A stretch of DNA of 64,000 bases from Burkholderiaceae bacterium (GTDB taxonomy: Bacteria > Pseudomonadota > Gammaproteobacteria > Burkholderiales > Burkholderiaceae_C). The stretch's first letter is position 1. Each line of letters opens with the position of its first letter. The translations under genes were made by a program, and so were the position numbers. The notes beneath the pieces are model-generated. The model did no database searches. It saw only the letters and a list, made by a program, of their open reading frames with translations, and was not told the origin of the DNA. Below are positions 28,300-39,136 of the stretch, piece after piece. Where the stretch lies: the NCBI GenBank assembly GCA_016790515.1, contig JAEUOY010000053.1, positions 61,709-125,708 on the forward strand, given 5' to 3'.

Positions 28300-28482
28300 A
28301 TGGCCGTTCAACAGAACAAGAAGTCGCCTTCGAAGCGTGGCATGCACCGCTCGCACAACGCCCTGGTGACGCCGGGCACCGCGATCGAGCCGACCACCGG
28401 TGAAGTGCACCTGCGCCACCACATCAGCCCGACCGGCTTCTACCGCGGCCGCAAGGTGCTCAAAAGCAAGGCCGACGCCTGA
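28300..28482 (+). CDS. rpmF: 50S ribosomal protein L32
   Basis: A 60-residue basic protein, full length for bL32. The N-terminus [19 protein letters not shown] is the family signature, and the middle [20 protein letters not shown] is typical. The usual cysteine zinc ribbon is absent (C-minus form). A ribosome binding site (AGGAG) lies eight bases before the ATG. It heads the conserved rpmF-plsX-fab cluster that couples ribosome and phospholipid synthesis. Confidence 0.97.
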   Translation: MAVQQNKKSPSKRGMHRSHNALVTPGTAIEPTTGEVHLRHHISPTGFYRGRKVLKSKADA

Positions 28483-28552
28483 TCCTGCGCTCGGGCGCTG
28501 GTCCGGCAGCTGTCGGCCCTGATGCCCTGGATGCCTCGATGGTGATGACTTC

Positions 28553-28582
28553 GACCCGGCCCGCCTGCCGCGCGGCCGGGTC
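28553..28582 (+). terminator. Hairpin downstream of rpmF (possible attenuator)
   Basis: A perfect 9-bp GC stem (GACCCGGCC / GGCCGGGTC) closes a 12-nt loop in the 269-bp gap between rpmF and plsX. The following bases (TCGTCCTTG) are only mildly T-rich, so it may reduce rather than stop read-through. No gene is visible in the gap. Confidence 0.35.
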
Positions 28583-28751
28583 TCGTCCTTGTGCGGCCCG
28601 GTCCGGCGGCTGCCGGCCGGGCAGGGCGGGCCCACTTGTGCGCGGAACGGGCTTCGCCTACCGTCGCAGCTGCACGCCGGTCGACCCGTCGGCCGTCTGA
28701 ACCCTGCCTGCATCCGCTGCCGTGTCCTCCGCAAACCCCTTGCACCCACCG

Positions 28752-29852
28752 ATGCAACCGCTGGCGCGTGTGCGCGTGGCGATCGACTGCATGGGCGGCG
28801 ACCACGGTCCGACGGTCACGCTGCCGGCCTGTCGCAGCTTCCTCGATGCCCATCCCGACGCCGATCTGCTGCTGGTCGGCACGGCGCAGGCGCTGGCGCC
28901 GGCACAAGGCTGGCCTCGCAGCACACTGATCACCGCCACCGAGGTGGTGGCGATGGACGACGCCATCGAGGTGGCGCTGCGCAAGAAGCGCGATTCGTCG
29001 ATGCGGGTGGCCATCGCTCAGCTCAAGCGGGGCGACGATGGGCTGGCTGCCGCCGACGTCTGCATCTCGGCCGGCAATACCGGTGCGCTGATGGCGCTGG
29101 CGCGCTACGTGCTCAAGACCTTCGACGGCATCGACCGGCCGGCGATCGCCGCGCTGCTGCCCAACATGAAGGGCGGCTTCACCAAGGTGCTCGACCTCGG
29201 CGCGAATGTGGACTGCACGGCCGAGCACCTGCTGCAATTCGCGGTGATGGGCAGTGCGCTGGTCAGTGCGCTCGACAACGACGAGGAGCCCAGCGTCGGG
29301 CTGCTCAACATCGGCGAGGAAACGATCAAGGGCAGCGAGGTGATCAAGCAGGCCGGCGAACTGCTGCGCGCCGCCGCAGCGGCCGGACAGATCAACTTCC
29401 ACGGCAACGTCGAAGGCAACGACATCTTCAAGGGCACGACCGACCTGGTGGTCTGCGACGGCTTCGTCGGCAACGTGCTGCTGAAGACCAGCGAGGGCCT
29501 GGCCGGCATGATGAGCCAGTTCATCAAGCAGGAGTTCACCCGCTCGCCGCTGTCCAAGCTCGCCGCGCTGGTCGCGATGCCGGTGCTCAATCGCTTCAAG
29601 ACCCGGGTCGACCATCGCCGCTACAGCGGCGGCGCGCTGCTGGGCCTGCGCGGCCTGGTGTTCAAGGCCCACGGGTCGTCCGATGCGTTCGCCTTCGAGC
29701 GGGCGCTGGCCCGGGCTTATGATGCGGCCCGCAATCGGCTGCTCGACCGGGTGCACGACCGCATTCGCGACACCCTCGCCGTGCTGCCGGCCGCGTCGGC
29801 CGGTGCCGAGTCCGAAGCATCTGCCAACGCGACGTCCGCGAAAGCCGCATGA
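28752..29852 (+). CDS. plsX: Phosphate acyltransferase PlsX
   Basis: A 366-residue enzyme that makes acyl-phosphate from acyl-ACP, the first step of phosphatidic acid synthesis with PlsY. The N-terminal [13 protein letters not shown] is the family motif. [18 protein letters not shown], the glycine-rich [16 protein letters not shown] and [17 protein letters not shown] follow in order. The ATG start gives a normal N-terminus; a GTG 30 bp upstream is an alternative, and neither has a good ribosome binding site. The stop overlaps the fabH start (ATGA). Confidence 0.94.
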   Translation: MQPLARVRVAIDCMGGDHGPTVTLPACRSFLDAHPDADLLLVGTAQALAPAQGWPRSTLITATEVVAMDDAIEVALRKKRDSSMRVAIAQLKRGDDGLAAADVCISAGNTGALMALARYVLKTFDGIDRPAIAALLPNMKGGFTKVLDLGANVDCTAEHLLQFAVMGSALVSALDNDEEPSVGLLNIGEETIKGSEVIKQAGELLRAAAAAGQINFHGNVEGNDIFKGTTDLVVCDGFVGNVLLKTSEGLAGMMSQFIKQEFTRSPLSKLAALVAMPVLNRFKTRVDHRRYSGGALLGLRGLVFKAHGSSDAFAFERALARAYDAARNRLLDRVHDRIRDTLAVLPAASAGAESEASANATSAKAA

Positions 29853-30859
29853 AGCCCAGTCCCACGACCGTGTCCACTCCGCTGCCGAAGCACACCCGCA
29901 TCGCCGGCACCGGCAGCCTGCTGCCGGCGCGCCGGGTGACGAACGCCGACCTGGCCGCCGAACTGGCCGCCAAGGGCATCGAAACTTCCGACGACTGGAT
30001 CGTCGAGCGCACCGGCATCCGCGCCCGCCATTTCGCCGACGCCGGCACGACGGCCAGCGACCTGGCGGTGGGGGCGGCGCGCCATGCGATCGAGGCCGCC
30101 GGGCTGACGCCCGGCGACATCGACCTGATCGTGCTGGCCACCTCGACGCCGGACATGGTGTTCCCGTCCACCGCCTGCATCGTGCAGCAGAAGCTGGGCA
30201 TCGTCGGCTGCCCGGCCTTCGATCTGCAGGCGGTCTGCTCGGGGTTCGTCTATGCGCTGACGGTGGCCGATTCGCTGATCCGCACCGGCACCGCGCGCCG
30301 TGCGCTGGTGATCGGCGCCGAGGTCTTCTCGCGCATCCTCGACTTCAACGACCGCGGCACCTGCGTGCTGTTCGGCGACGGTGCCGGCGCCGTGGTGCTC
30401 GAGGCCAGCGACACGCCCGGCCTGCTGGCCACCGACCTGCATGCCGACGGCCGCCATGTCGGCATCCTCTGCGTGCCGGGCACGGTCTCGGGTGGACAGG
30501 TGCTCGGCGACCCGCTGCTGAAAATGGACGGCCAGGCGGTGTTCAGGCTGGCGGTGGGCGTGCTCGAGCAGTCGGCCCGCGCCGCGCTGGCCAAGGCCGG
30601 CCGGGTCGACGCCGACATCGACTGGCTGATACCGCACCAGGCCAATCTGCGCATCATGCAGGGCACCGCGAAGAAGCTGAAGTTGCCGCTGGACAAGCTG
30701 ATCGTCACCGTCGACGAGCATGGCAACACCTCGGCCGCGTCGATCCCGCTGGCGCTGGACCATGCGGTGCGGTCCGGTCGCGTCCAGCGTGGCGACACGC
30801 TGATGCTCGAAGGCGTCGGCGGCGGCTTCACCTGGGGCGCGGTGCTGCTCGACTACTGA
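29849..30859 (+). CDS. fabH: 3-oxoacyl-ACP synthase III
   Basis: A 336-residue thiolase-fold enzyme that condenses acetyl-CoA with malonyl-ACP to start fatty acid synthesis. Its catalytic triad is visible: C130 in [13 protein letters not shown], the histidine in [12 protein letters not shown] and the asparagine in [14 protein letters not shown]. The C-terminal [13 protein letters not shown] is the family end. The length is slightly above E. coli FabH (317) because of about 15 extra N-terminal residues. 4-bp overlap with plsX. Confidence 0.95.
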   Translation: MKPSPTTVSTPLPKHTRIAGTGSLLPARRVTNADLAAELAAKGIETSDDWIVERTGIRARHFADAGTTASDLAVGAARHAIEAAGLTPGDIDLIVLATSTPDMVFPSTACIVQQKLGIVGCPAFDLQAVCSGFVYALTVADSLIRTGTARRALVIGAEVFSRILDFNDRGTCVLFGDGAGAVVLEASDTPGLLATDLHADGRHVGILCVPGTVSGGQVLGDPLLKMDGQAVFRLAVGVLEQSARAALAKAGRVDADIDWLIPHQANLRIMQGTAKKLKLPLDKLIVTVDEHGNTSAASIPLALDHAVRSGRVQRGDTLMLEGVGGGFTWGAVLLDY

Positions 30860-30914
30860 GCGCGCCTGCCGGACATCCAACGAACCTCTAGGCTTGGCAG
30901 GAGCGATTCCCAAG

Positions 30915-31853
30915 ATGACTTCGTTCGCCTTCGTCTTTCCGGGCCAGGGCTCCCAGTCGGCCGGCATGCTCGACGCCTGGGGCGACCATCCGGCGGTGCG
31001 CGCCACGCTCGACGAGGCTTCGGCTGCGCTGGGCGAGGACCTGGCCGCGCTGATCGCCCGCGGCCCGAAGGAGCAGCTCGACCTGACCACCAACACCCAG
31101 CCGGTGATGCTGACCGCGGCAATCGCCTGCTGGCGCGCCTGGCGCGCCGAGGGCGGCGCGGCGCCGGCGGCGGTGGCCGGCCATTCGCTGGGCGAGTACA
31201 GCGCGCTGGTGGCGGCCGAGGCGCTGACGCTGGCCGAGGCGCTGCCGCTGGTGCGGCTGCGCGCCCAGGCGATGCAGCAGGCGGTGCCGGTGGGCGCCGG
31301 GGCGATGGCGGCGATCCTCGGGCTCGACGCGGCTGCCGTCACCGAGGGCTGCGCCCAGGCCGCGGCAGCGACCGGCGAGGTGGTTTCGGCCGCCAACTTC
31401 AACGACCCGAAGCAGACGGTGATCTCCGGCAGCAAGGCCGGCGTCGACAAGGCCTGCGAGCTGCTGAAGGCGATGGGCGCCAAGCGCGCGCTGCCGCTGG
31501 CGGTGTCGGCACCGTTCCACTGTGCGCTGATGAAGCCGGCGGCCGACGTGCTGCGCGAGCGGCTGGTCTCGGTCGCGCTGGCGGCGCCGAAGATCCCGGT
31601 CGTCAACAACATCGACGTCGCGGCGCCCGGCGAACCCGACGCGATCCGCGACGCGCTGTACCGCCAGGCCTTCGGCCCGGTGCGCTGGGTCGAGGTGATC
31701 CAGGCGCTGAAGGCGCGCGGCGTCGGCCTGGTCGTCGAATGCGGCCCGGGCAAGGTGCTGGCCGGCATGGTCAAGCGCATCGACGGCGAGCTGCAGAGTG
31801 GCGCGCTGTTCGATCCGGCGACGCTGCGGGAGCTCGAGGGGATGCTGGCATGA
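30915..31853 (+). CDS. fabD: Malonyl-CoA:ACP transacylase
   Basis: A 312-residue acyltransferase that loads malonyl groups on ACP. The N-terminal FVFPGQGSQSAGM, the nucleophile elbow AVAGHSLGEYSALVAA with the active serine, and the catalytic histidine in SAPFHCALMKPAA are all present. The ATG MTSFAFVF was chosen over an upstream TTG in the same frame. It lies 55 bp after fabH, and the stop overlaps fabG by 4 bp. Confidence 0.95.
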   Translation: MTSFAFVFPGQGSQSAGMLDAWGDHPAVRATLDEASAALGEDLAALIARGPKEQLDLTTNTQPVMLTAAIACWRAWRAEGGAAPAAVAGHSLGEYSALVAAEALTLAEALPLVRLRAQAMQQAVPVGAGAMAAILGLDAAAVTEGCAQAAAATGEVVSAANFNDPKQTVISGSKAGVDKACELLKAMGAKRALPLAVSAPFHCALMKPAADVLRERLVSVALAAPKIPVVNNIDVAAPGEPDAIRDALYRQAFGPVRWVEVIQALKARGVGLVVECGPGKVLAGMVKRIDGELQSGALFDPATLRELEGMLA

Positions 31854-32587
31854 GCGATGTGAAGCAGGTGGCGCTGGTGACAGGTGCGAGCCGGGGGATC
31901 GGCCGTGCGATCGCCCAGGCGCTGGCCGGCCAGGGCTTCACGGTGGTCGGCACCGCGACCAGCGAGTCCGGCGCCGCGGCGATCTCGGAGGCGCTGGCGC
32001 CGCTGGGCGGCCGCGGGCTGTGCCTGGACGTCAACGATGCCGCCGGGGTCGACGCTGCGGTCGATTCGATCGTCAAGGCCGACGGCGGCCTGCACGTGCT
32101 GGTCAACAACGCCGGCATCACCCGCGACACGCTGGCGATGCGGATGAAGGACGAGGACTGGGATGCGGTGCTCGACACCAACCTCAAGGCCGTCTTCCGC
32201 TGCAGCCGCGCGGTGCTGCGCACGATGATGAAGCAGCGCTGGGGCCGCATCATCAGCATCACCTCGGTGGTCGGCGCCAGCGGCAACGCCGGCCAGGCCA
32301 ACTACGCCGCCGCCAAGGCCGGCGTCGCGGGCATGACGCGCTCGCTGGCGCGCGAACTGGGCAGCCGCAACATCACGGTCAACTGCATCGCGCCGGGTTT
32401 CATCGCCACCGACATGACTGCCGAACTGCCCGAGGCCCAGAAGGCCGCGCTGCTCGGCCAGATCCCGCTGGGGCGGCTCGGCACGCCCGAGGAGATCGCC
32501 CATGCGGTGGCCTTCCTCGCATCACCGCTGGCCGGCTACATCACGGGCGCCGAACTGCATGTCAACGGCGGCATGTTCATGAATTGA
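31850..32587 (+). CDS. fabG: 3-oxoacyl-ACP reductase
   Basis: A 245-residue classical SDR that reduces beta-ketoacyl-ACP with NADPH. The cofactor motif is VTGASRGIGRAIAQAL, followed by LVNNAGITRD, the catalytic SSV-type serine in ISITSVVGASGN, and YAAAKAGVAGM with Tyr and Lys. The C-terminus GYITGAELHVNGGMFM is diagnostic of FabG. Start fixed by the ATGA overlap with fabD. Confidence 0.95.
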   Translation: MSDVKQVALVTGASRGIGRAIAQALAGQGFTVVGTATSESGAAAISEALAPLGGRGLCLDVNDAAGVDAAVDSIVKADGGLHVLVNNAGITRDTLAMRMKDEDWDAVLDTNLKAVFRCSRAVLRTMMKQRWGRIISITSVVGASGNAGQANYAAAKAGVAGMTRSLARELGSRNITVNCIAPGFIATDMTAELPEAQKAALLGQIPLGRLGTPEEIAHAVAFLASPLAGYITGAELHVNGGMFMN

Positions 32588-32686
32588 CCATCGACGGGTG
32601 GCGCTGCCACCTGGACGATCACGCCGGTTCCTGGCCCGACCGGCGCGGCGTGGACGCAGCCATCGGGCACTGCGCCCCAGCGCCGG

Positions 32687-32692
32687 TAGAAT
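32687..32692 (+). promoter_or_regulatory. -10 box upstream of acpP
   Basis: TAGAAT, about 37 bp before the acpP ATG. It would give acpP its own promoter, as usual for this very highly expressed gene. No convincing -35 is visible. Confidence 0.45.
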
Positions 32693-32708
32693 CCCGGGCT
32701 GTTTGTGA

Positions 32709-32969
<261 letters not shown>

Positions 32970-32981
32970 TGCCGGTCTGAT

Positions 32982-34226
<1,245 letters not shown>

Positions 34227-34244
34227 CCGTCGCCGGCATCGCGC

Positions 34245-34733
34245 ATGCGCGCTGCGCCGGCGGTTGATGCGGCGCTCGGCAGCGGGCGCCTCGAGCGCTT
34301 GCTGATCACGCTGCTTTACGGCGCCACCGGTGCTGCGCTGGCGCTGTGGGGCGCAGGTCATGCGGAATGGACCGACCGCGGCCCGACACTGGCGCCGGGG
34401 CTGGCCGCGGTGGCTGCCGCATCGGTGATGGCGGCGACGGGCGCCTGGCTGGCTCGTCGCGTGCTGCCGCCCGGGCCGGCGCGGCTGGTCTGGGACGGCT
34501 CGACCTGGCAGTTGCGCGGCGACCGCTCGACGGCGCCGAGCCGCTTGGTGGTGGCGCTCGATCTCGGCCACTGGGTGCTGCTCGAGCTCGCTGCGGCCGA
34601 GGGTCGCTCGACGCTCTGGCGGGTCGCCAGAGCCCGCAGTTGCGGCGCTGACTGGCACGGCCTGCGGGTGGCGCTGCAGGCCCATGCAGGCGACGCGCAG
34701 CCACGGGCCGGCAGCCCGGGGGCATCGCGATGA
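34245..34733 (+). CDS. Small membrane protein of unknown function between fabF and rpoE
   Basis: I do not recognise this 162-residue protein. It has two hydrophobic segments (LLITLLYGATGAALALWGAG near residues 19-38, and LAPGLAAVAAASVMAATGAWLA near 49-70). A soluble C-terminal part follows with LVWDGSTWQLRG, which looks like a short beta-rich domain, and an Arg-rich end. It overlaps rpoE by 4 bp (ATGA), so translation of the sigma factor is probably coupled to it. Similar small membrane genes are often found here in Burkholderiales. It might act in membrane stress sensing, but nothing in the sequence shows this. Confidence 0.7.
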   Translation: MRAAPAVDAALGSGRLERLLITLLYGATGAALALWGAGHAEWTDRGPTLAPGLAAVAAASVMAATGAWLARRVLPPGPARLVWDGSTWQLRGDRSTAPSRLVVALDLGHWVLLELAAAEGRSTLWRVARARSCGADWHGLRVALQAHAGDAQPRAGSPGASR

Positions 34734-35341
34734 AGGCCGACGACACCGACCTGCTGCTGGTCGAGCGCGCCAAGCGGGGCGACAACAAGGCCTTCGAGAT
34801 GCTGGTGGTCAAGTACCAGCGCCGCATCGAGCGCCTGATCGCCCGCATGGTCCGCGACGTCGACCTGGTGCAGGACATCGCGCAGGAGAGCTTCATCCGC
34901 GCCTACCGGGCGATGCCGCAGTTCCGCGGCGAGAGCGCGTTCTACACCTGGCTCTACCGCATCGCGGTCAACACCGCGAAGAAGGTGCTGGTCGACCTGA
35001 AGCGCGACCCGCTGGTCACCGAATCGGCGCGTGCCGGTGCAAATGAGGACGACGATGAAACTTACCGGGTCGAGCGCGAACTAACCGACGGTGAAACGCC
35101 CGAGGCCGTGCTGGCGAGCAAGGAGATCGCCCAGACCGTCAACGCGGCGATGGAAGCGCTGTCCGACGATCTTCGCCAGGCGATCACGCTGCGCGAGATC
35201 GAGGGCCTGAGTTACGAAGAGATTGCCGAGTTGATGAACTGCCCGATCGGCACGGTGCGCTCGCGCATCTTCCGGGCACGCGAGGCCATTGCGCAAAGGC
35301 TGCGGCCCTTGCTGGACACGCGAGAAGGTGAACGATGGTGA
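34730..35341 (+). CDS. rpoE: Extracytoplasmic function sigma factor RpoE
   Basis: A 203-residue ECF sigma factor for envelope stress. Region 2 includes DLVQDIAQESFIRAYRAMPQFRGESAFYTWLYRIAVNTAK (core binding and -10 recognition). Region 4 includes LREIEGLSYEEIAELMNCPIGTVRSRIFRAREAI (-35 recognition helix-turn-helix). It is followed by rseA, rseB and mucD, the standard sigma-E module, so it is predicted to be held by RseA and freed by proteolysis. Confidence 0.96.
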   Translation: MKADDTDLLLVERAKRGDNKAFEMLVVKYQRRIERLIARMVRDVDLVQDIAQESFIRAYRAMPQFRGESAFYTWLYRIAVNTAKKVLVDLKRDPLVTESARAGANEDDDETYRVERELTDGETPEAVLASKEIAQTVNAAMEALSDDLRQAITLREIEGLSYEEIAELMNCPIGTVRSRIFRAREAIAQRLRPLLDTREGERW

Positions 35342-35396
35342 GTGACGGCTTCGACCCGCTGCCGCGGGCCCTGGCCGGTCGAGGAAGAAGACGATC

Positions 35397-35996
35397 ATGC
35401 AGAGCACTCCGGACAACTCCGCAGGCCCGCACCGGCAGGCCCTGTCGCTGCTGATGGACGGCGAATTGCCGCCCGGCGAGGCCGCCGCAGCACTGGCCGG
35501 TTTCCGCCATGACCTGGCGGTCCGAGCCGACTGGCATGCCTATCACCTGATCGGCGACGTGCTGCGATCGGAGGATCTGGCCGTCGCGCCGGCACATGAC
35601 GAGCGCTTCCTGCAGGCCCTGCGCGGCCGGCTGGCGCAGGAGCCCGCGCCGTCCGACGTGCTGCCGCTGGTGGCACTGGCGCCGGGTGCAGCGGCCGAGC
35701 CCGCGCCGGCCGCATCGCCTCGCCGGCGTGCCGCGAACTGGCTGGTGGCGCCGGCCGCGGTGGCGGCCGGTTTCGTCGCGGTCGCGGCGGTGCTGGTCGT
35801 CAACAAGGCGGCGGATGCGCCGCCTGCCGCCGCGCCGGTGATCGCCCGGGCGCCGGCCGCTGCGGTTCCTGCGACGACGCTGATCCGCGATGCCCAGCTC
35901 GACCGCTACCTGGCCGCCCACCGCAACCTGGGCACGGGGGTCGCTGGCGCCGGCGGCGCCGAGCGCACGGTGCAGATCGTCTACGAGCCCAAGTGA
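35397..35996 (+). CDS. rseA: Anti-sigma-E factor RseA
   Basis: A 199-residue inner-membrane protein. The N-terminal cytoplasmic domain (LSLLMDGELPPGEAAAAL and DWHAYHLIGDVLRSEDLA) is the RseA sigma-binding motif set. One transmembrane helix lies at residues 114-135, and the periplasmic tail is short, Ala/Pro-rich and ends AERTVQIVYEPK. It binds RpoE until cleaved by DegS/RseP-like proteases. The stop overlaps the rseB GTG start. Confidence 0.9.
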   Translation: MQSTPDNSAGPHRQALSLLMDGELPPGEAAAALAGFRHDLAVRADWHAYHLIGDVLRSEDLAVAPAHDERFLQALRGRLAQEPAPSDVLPLVALAPGAAAEPAPAASPRRRAANWLVAPAAVAAGFVAVAAVLVVNKAADAPPAAAPVIARAPAAAVPATTLIRDAQLDRYLAAHRNLGTGVAGAGGAERTVQIVYEPK

Positions 35997-37003
35997 GCGA
36001 TCGTCCCGCTGAGGCCCGACGCGAGCTCGGGCGGCTGGGCCTGGGTCTGGCGCTGCTGGGTCTGCCGATCGCGGCGCTGGCGCAGGGCCCGGGCGATGCC
36101 AGCGTCTGGCTGGCGCGCATCCAGCAGGCCGCCGTCGAAGGCAGCTACCAGGGCACGCTGATGTTCAGCGCCGGCGGCGTGGTGACCAGTTCTCGCCTGG
36201 AGCATTACTGCGACGGCCGCCAGCGCTACGAACGGCTCGAAGTGCTCGATGGCCATGCCCGGCTGCAGTTCCGGCACAACGACAGGATGGTCACGGTCTG
36301 GCCTGCCAGCAAGCTGGCGACGGTCGAGCAGCGCGAACTGCTGGCCGAATTCCCGGGCCTGCCGCTGCTGGCGGGACTGCGCGTGACCGACAGCTACGAG
36401 GTCCGCAGCCTCGGCAAGGACCGTGTGGCCGGCCACGATGCCGAGGTGTTGATGGTCGCGCCGCGCGACCGGCATCGCTTTGCCCAGCGGCTGTGGGCCG
36501 AGCGCGAGACCGCCCTGCTGCTGCGCAGCGACGTGCTGGGTCCGGCCGGCGAGGTGCTCGAGTCTTCGGCCTTCACCGATCTCAAGCTCGGCGTCCGGCC
36601 GCAGCCCGAGGCGATTCTCAAGACGATGAAGAAGCTCGACGGCTACCGGGTGCTGCACCCGCAGATCGAGCGCGCGCAGCTCGAGACCGAGGGCTGGCTG
36701 CTGGCGCGGCCGGTGCCCGGATTCCGCCTCGCCAGCTGCACCAAGCGGCCGCTCGACGCCGCGGCCGAGGCTGCGGCGGCGGCGGCGCAGGTGCTGCAGT
36801 CGGTGTTCAGCGACGGCATGGCCCATGTCTCGGTCTTCATCGAGCCCTACGATGCCAGGCGCCACAAACAGGCCATGGGCACCAGCCTGGGCGCCACGCA
36901 CACCCGGATGAGCCGCCGTGGCGACTGGTGGTTCACCATCGTCGGCGAGGTGCCGATGGCCACCGTCCAGCTGTTCGAGGGCATGCTCGAGCGCAAGCGC
37001 TGA
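35993..37003 (+). CDS. rseB: Sigma-E regulatory protein RseB/MucB
   Basis: A 336-residue periplasmic protein with a cleavable signal peptide (hydrophobic LGRLGLGLALLGLPIAALAQ). The large N-terminal LolA-like domain has SYQGTLMFSAGGVVTSSRLEHYCDGRQRYERL, and the smaller C-terminal domain ends WWFTIVGEVPMATVQLFEGML. It protects RseA from cleavage and senses mislocalised lipoprotein or LPS. Start is a GTG whose bases overlap the rseA TGA (GTGA). Confidence 0.92.
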   Translation: MSDRPAEARRELGRLGLGLALLGLPIAALAQGPGDASVWLARIQQAAVEGSYQGTLMFSAGGVVTSSRLEHYCDGRQRYERLEVLDGHARLQFRHNDRMVTVWPASKLATVEQRELLAEFPGLPLLAGLRVTDSYEVRSLGKDRVAGHDAEVLMVAPRDRHRFAQRLWAERETALLLRSDVLGPAGEVLESSAFTDLKLGVRPQPEAILKTMKKLDGYRVLHPQIERAQLETEGWLLARPVPGFRLASCTKRPLDAAAEAAAAAAQVLQSVFSDGMAHVSVFIEPYDARRHKQAMGTSLGATHTRMSRRGDWWFTIVGEVPMATVQLFEGMLERKR

Positions 37004-37123
37004 TGTCGCCGCTTCCTGCGCGGGAGCTGGCCGGCGCATGACTTGAAATCCGGCGCCGAGTGCGCCACATGATGCCCTTGCGCGGCGCCGCCGCGGGCGA
37101 TCCTTCGATGACGAGGTGAGTGG

Positions 37124-38602
37124 ATGACCGATCTGGTTCCGACAACGACGCTGGCCCCGCACGGGCCGGTTCGCGCAGCCCGCCGGCTGGCGATGCGGGC
37201 GGCAATGGCCGTTGCACTGGTGTGTTCGCTGCTGCCGCAGGTCGGCTCGGCGCAGGCCAAGGGCGAGCTGCCCGACTTCACCGAGCTGGTCGAGAAGGTC
37301 GGCCCGTCGGTGGTCAACATCCGCACGCTCGAGCGCGGCCCGCGCGGCAGTGCCGCCGGGCCCGGCGGCATCGACCCGAACATGGAGGAATTCTTCCGCC
37401 GCTTCGGCATCCCGCTGCCCGGTGGCCGCGGCGGCCCGCGCGGCGGCGACGACGAGCCGCAGCAGCGCGGCGTCGGCTCGGGCTTCATCCTCAGCGCCGA
37501 CGGCTACGTGATGACCAACGCCCATGTCGTCGACGGTGCCGATGAACTGCTGGTGACGCTGACCGACAAGCGCGAGTTCAAGGCCAAGGTCATCGGTCTG
37601 GACAAGCGCACCGACGTCGCGGTGGTCAAGATCGAGGCCAGCGGCCTGCCGGCGGTGAAGCTGGGCGACGTCAACCGGCTGAAGGTCGGCGAATGGGTGA
37701 TGGCGATCGGCTCGCCCTTCGGGCTGGAGAACAGCGTGACCGCGGGCATCGTCAGCGCCAAGGCGCGCGACACCGGCGACTACCTGCCGTTCATCCAGAC
37801 CGACGTGGCGATCAACCCCGGCAACTCGGGCGGCCCGCTGATCAACCTGCGCGGCGAGGTGGTGGGCATCAACTCGCAGATCTACAGCCGCTCGGGCGGC
37901 TTCATGGGCATCTCGTTCGCGATCCCGATCGACGAGGCCAGCCGCGTCGCCGACCAGCTGCGCACCACCGGCCGGGTCATCCGCGGCCGCATCGGCGTGA
38001 CGATCGCGCCGGTGACCAAGGACGTGGCCGAGTCGATCGGTCTGGGCAAGCCCGCCGGCGCGCTGGTGCGCGGGGTCGAGGGCGGCGGCCCGGCCGACAA
38101 GGCGGGCATCGAGGCCGGCGACATCATCACCAAGGTCGACGGCAAGGTGATCGAGAAGTCGGGCGACCTGCCGCGAATCGTCGGCGCGACCAAGCCCGGA
38201 AGCAAGACCGTGCTGCAGGTCTTCCGCCGCGGCGGCTACCGCGACGTGGCCGTGACGGTGGCCGAGTTCGAGCCCGACGCGCCGACCCGGGTCAGCCAGA
38301 CCGAGCCAGGGGCGTCGGCCCCCGGCAAGACTGCGCTGGGCCTGACGGTCAGCGATCTCAGCGATGCGGCCAGGCGCGAACTCAAGCTGCGTGGCGGCGT
38401 TCGCGTCGATGCGGCCGACGGCGCGGGGGCGCGCGCCGGCCTGCGCGAGGGCGACGTGATCCTCGCGCTCGACAACACCGAGATTGCCGACGCCAAGCAG
38501 TTCATGTCGGTGGCGGCGAAGGTCGAGAAGGCGCGGGCGGTCAGCGTGATGGTGCGCCGCGGCGAGTGGGTCAATTACCTGGTGATCCGCCCGGGCCGCT
38601 GA
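37124..38602 (+). CDS. mucD: Periplasmic serine endoprotease, DegP/MucD family
   Basis: A 492-residue HtrA protease with a signal peptide (hydrophobic stretch near residues 26-44 ending SAQA). The catalytic triad is H134 (TNAHVVDG), D164 (KRTDVAVV) and S235 (NPGNSGGPL). Two PDZ domains follow, at about 285-375 and 395-490, the second ending VNYLVIRPGR. It degrades misfolded periplasmic proteins and is a usual sigma-E target. A 120-bp gap separates it from rseB. Its TGA stop codon is also the first base-triplet of the 79-bp repeat described next. Confidence 0.94.
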   Translation: MTDLVPTTTLAPHGPVRAARRLAMRAAMAVALVCSLLPQVGSAQAKGELPDFTELVEKVGPSVVNIRTLERGPRGSAAGPGGIDPNMEEFFRRFGIPLPGGRGGPRGGDDEPQQRGVGSGFILSADGYVMTNAHVVDGADELLVTLTDKREFKAKVIGLDKRTDVAVVKIEASGLPAVKLGDVNRLKVGEWVMAIGSPFGLENSVTAGIVSAKARDTGDYLPFIQTDVAINPGNSGGPLINLRGEVVGINSQIYSRSGGFMGISFAIPIDEASRVADQLRTTGRVIRGRIGVTIAPVTKDVAESIGLGKPAGALVRGVEGGGPADKAGIEAGDIITKVDGKVIEKSGDLPRIVGATKPGSKTVLQVFRRGGYRDVAVTVAEFEPDAPTRVSQTEPGASAPGKTALGLTVSDLSDAARRELKLRGGVRVDAADGAGARAGLREGDVILALDNTEIADAKQFMSVAAKVEKARAVSVMVRRGEWVNYLVIRPGR

Positions 38603-38771
38603 GCCCGGACCGAGCGAGCACCTGCGTGCTCGCGAGTGCCTGGCGAAGGATCTGCCGGCATGCCCGCCGGCAAGCTCCCGAGCCCGGACCGAGCGAGCAC
38701 CTGCGTGCTCGCGAGTGCCTGGCGAAGGATCTGCCGGCATGCCTGCCGGCAAGCTCCCGAGCCCGGACCGA
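38600..38771 (+). repeat. Tandem 79-bp hairpin repeat starting at the mucD stop codon
   Basis: Copy 1 is 38601-38679, copy 2 is 38680-38758, and a 13-bp start of a third follows at 38759-38771. The two copies differ at one base (38665 C, 38744 T). Each contains a hairpin with 8-bp arms GCGAGCAC / GTGCTCGC and loop CTGC (38614-38633 and 38693-38712). A second hairpin has arms TGCCGGC / GCCGGCA (38653-38672 and its copy). The shared opening TGAGCCCGGAC begins with the mucD stop. A related single copy lies at 58321-58381. The rest of the gap, 38772-39130, shows no gene. Confidence 0.9.
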
Positions 38772-39124
38772 CCCGGCATCCGACTCGAATGGCGGGTCTT
38801 TCCGCATGGCGGGAAATTGGGTCAACCCAACCGAGCCGGGCAGAAGCCTCGGTGGTAGACCAAACGGGATCGGCAAGGCTTCGAAAGTTTGTGTGCACTC
38901 GCTTCGAGCTCGTCGCGAACATCGATCGGCTTTGCCGCCGGCTAGAATTCACCAATGCTGGCAGGCGTTTAGCGCCGCCGTCCGGCCATCGGCGGGAGCC
39001 GCCGCGCAATCGACGGCCGGTGTCGTCAAGCTTGTTGAGAAGCTGTTGATAACTTTCGGCTGTTGGTGCGCTGCAACGAGCCGGTTTCGAGCAACGGCGC
39101 GGCTTCCAGCCCGGTGGATTTGGC

Positions 39125-39130
39125 TACAAT
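39125..39130 (+). promoter_or_regulatory. -10 box of the small-RNA candidate
   Basis: TACAAT, 5/6 match to consensus, 6-7 bp upstream of the first hairpin of the candidate RNA. The best -35 at proper spacing is a weak CTTCCA at 39103-39108. Confidence 0.5.
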
Positions 39131-39136
39131 GAAGGC

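Noticed and set aside
38601-38771. CRISPR array
   Set aside because: Units are contiguous without spacers, 79 bp long and only two in number.
35981-38779. Minus-strand open frame opposite rseB and mucD, including the 79-bp repeats
   Set aside because: Antisense to well-supported genes; the apparent repeated peptide comes from the DNA repeat.
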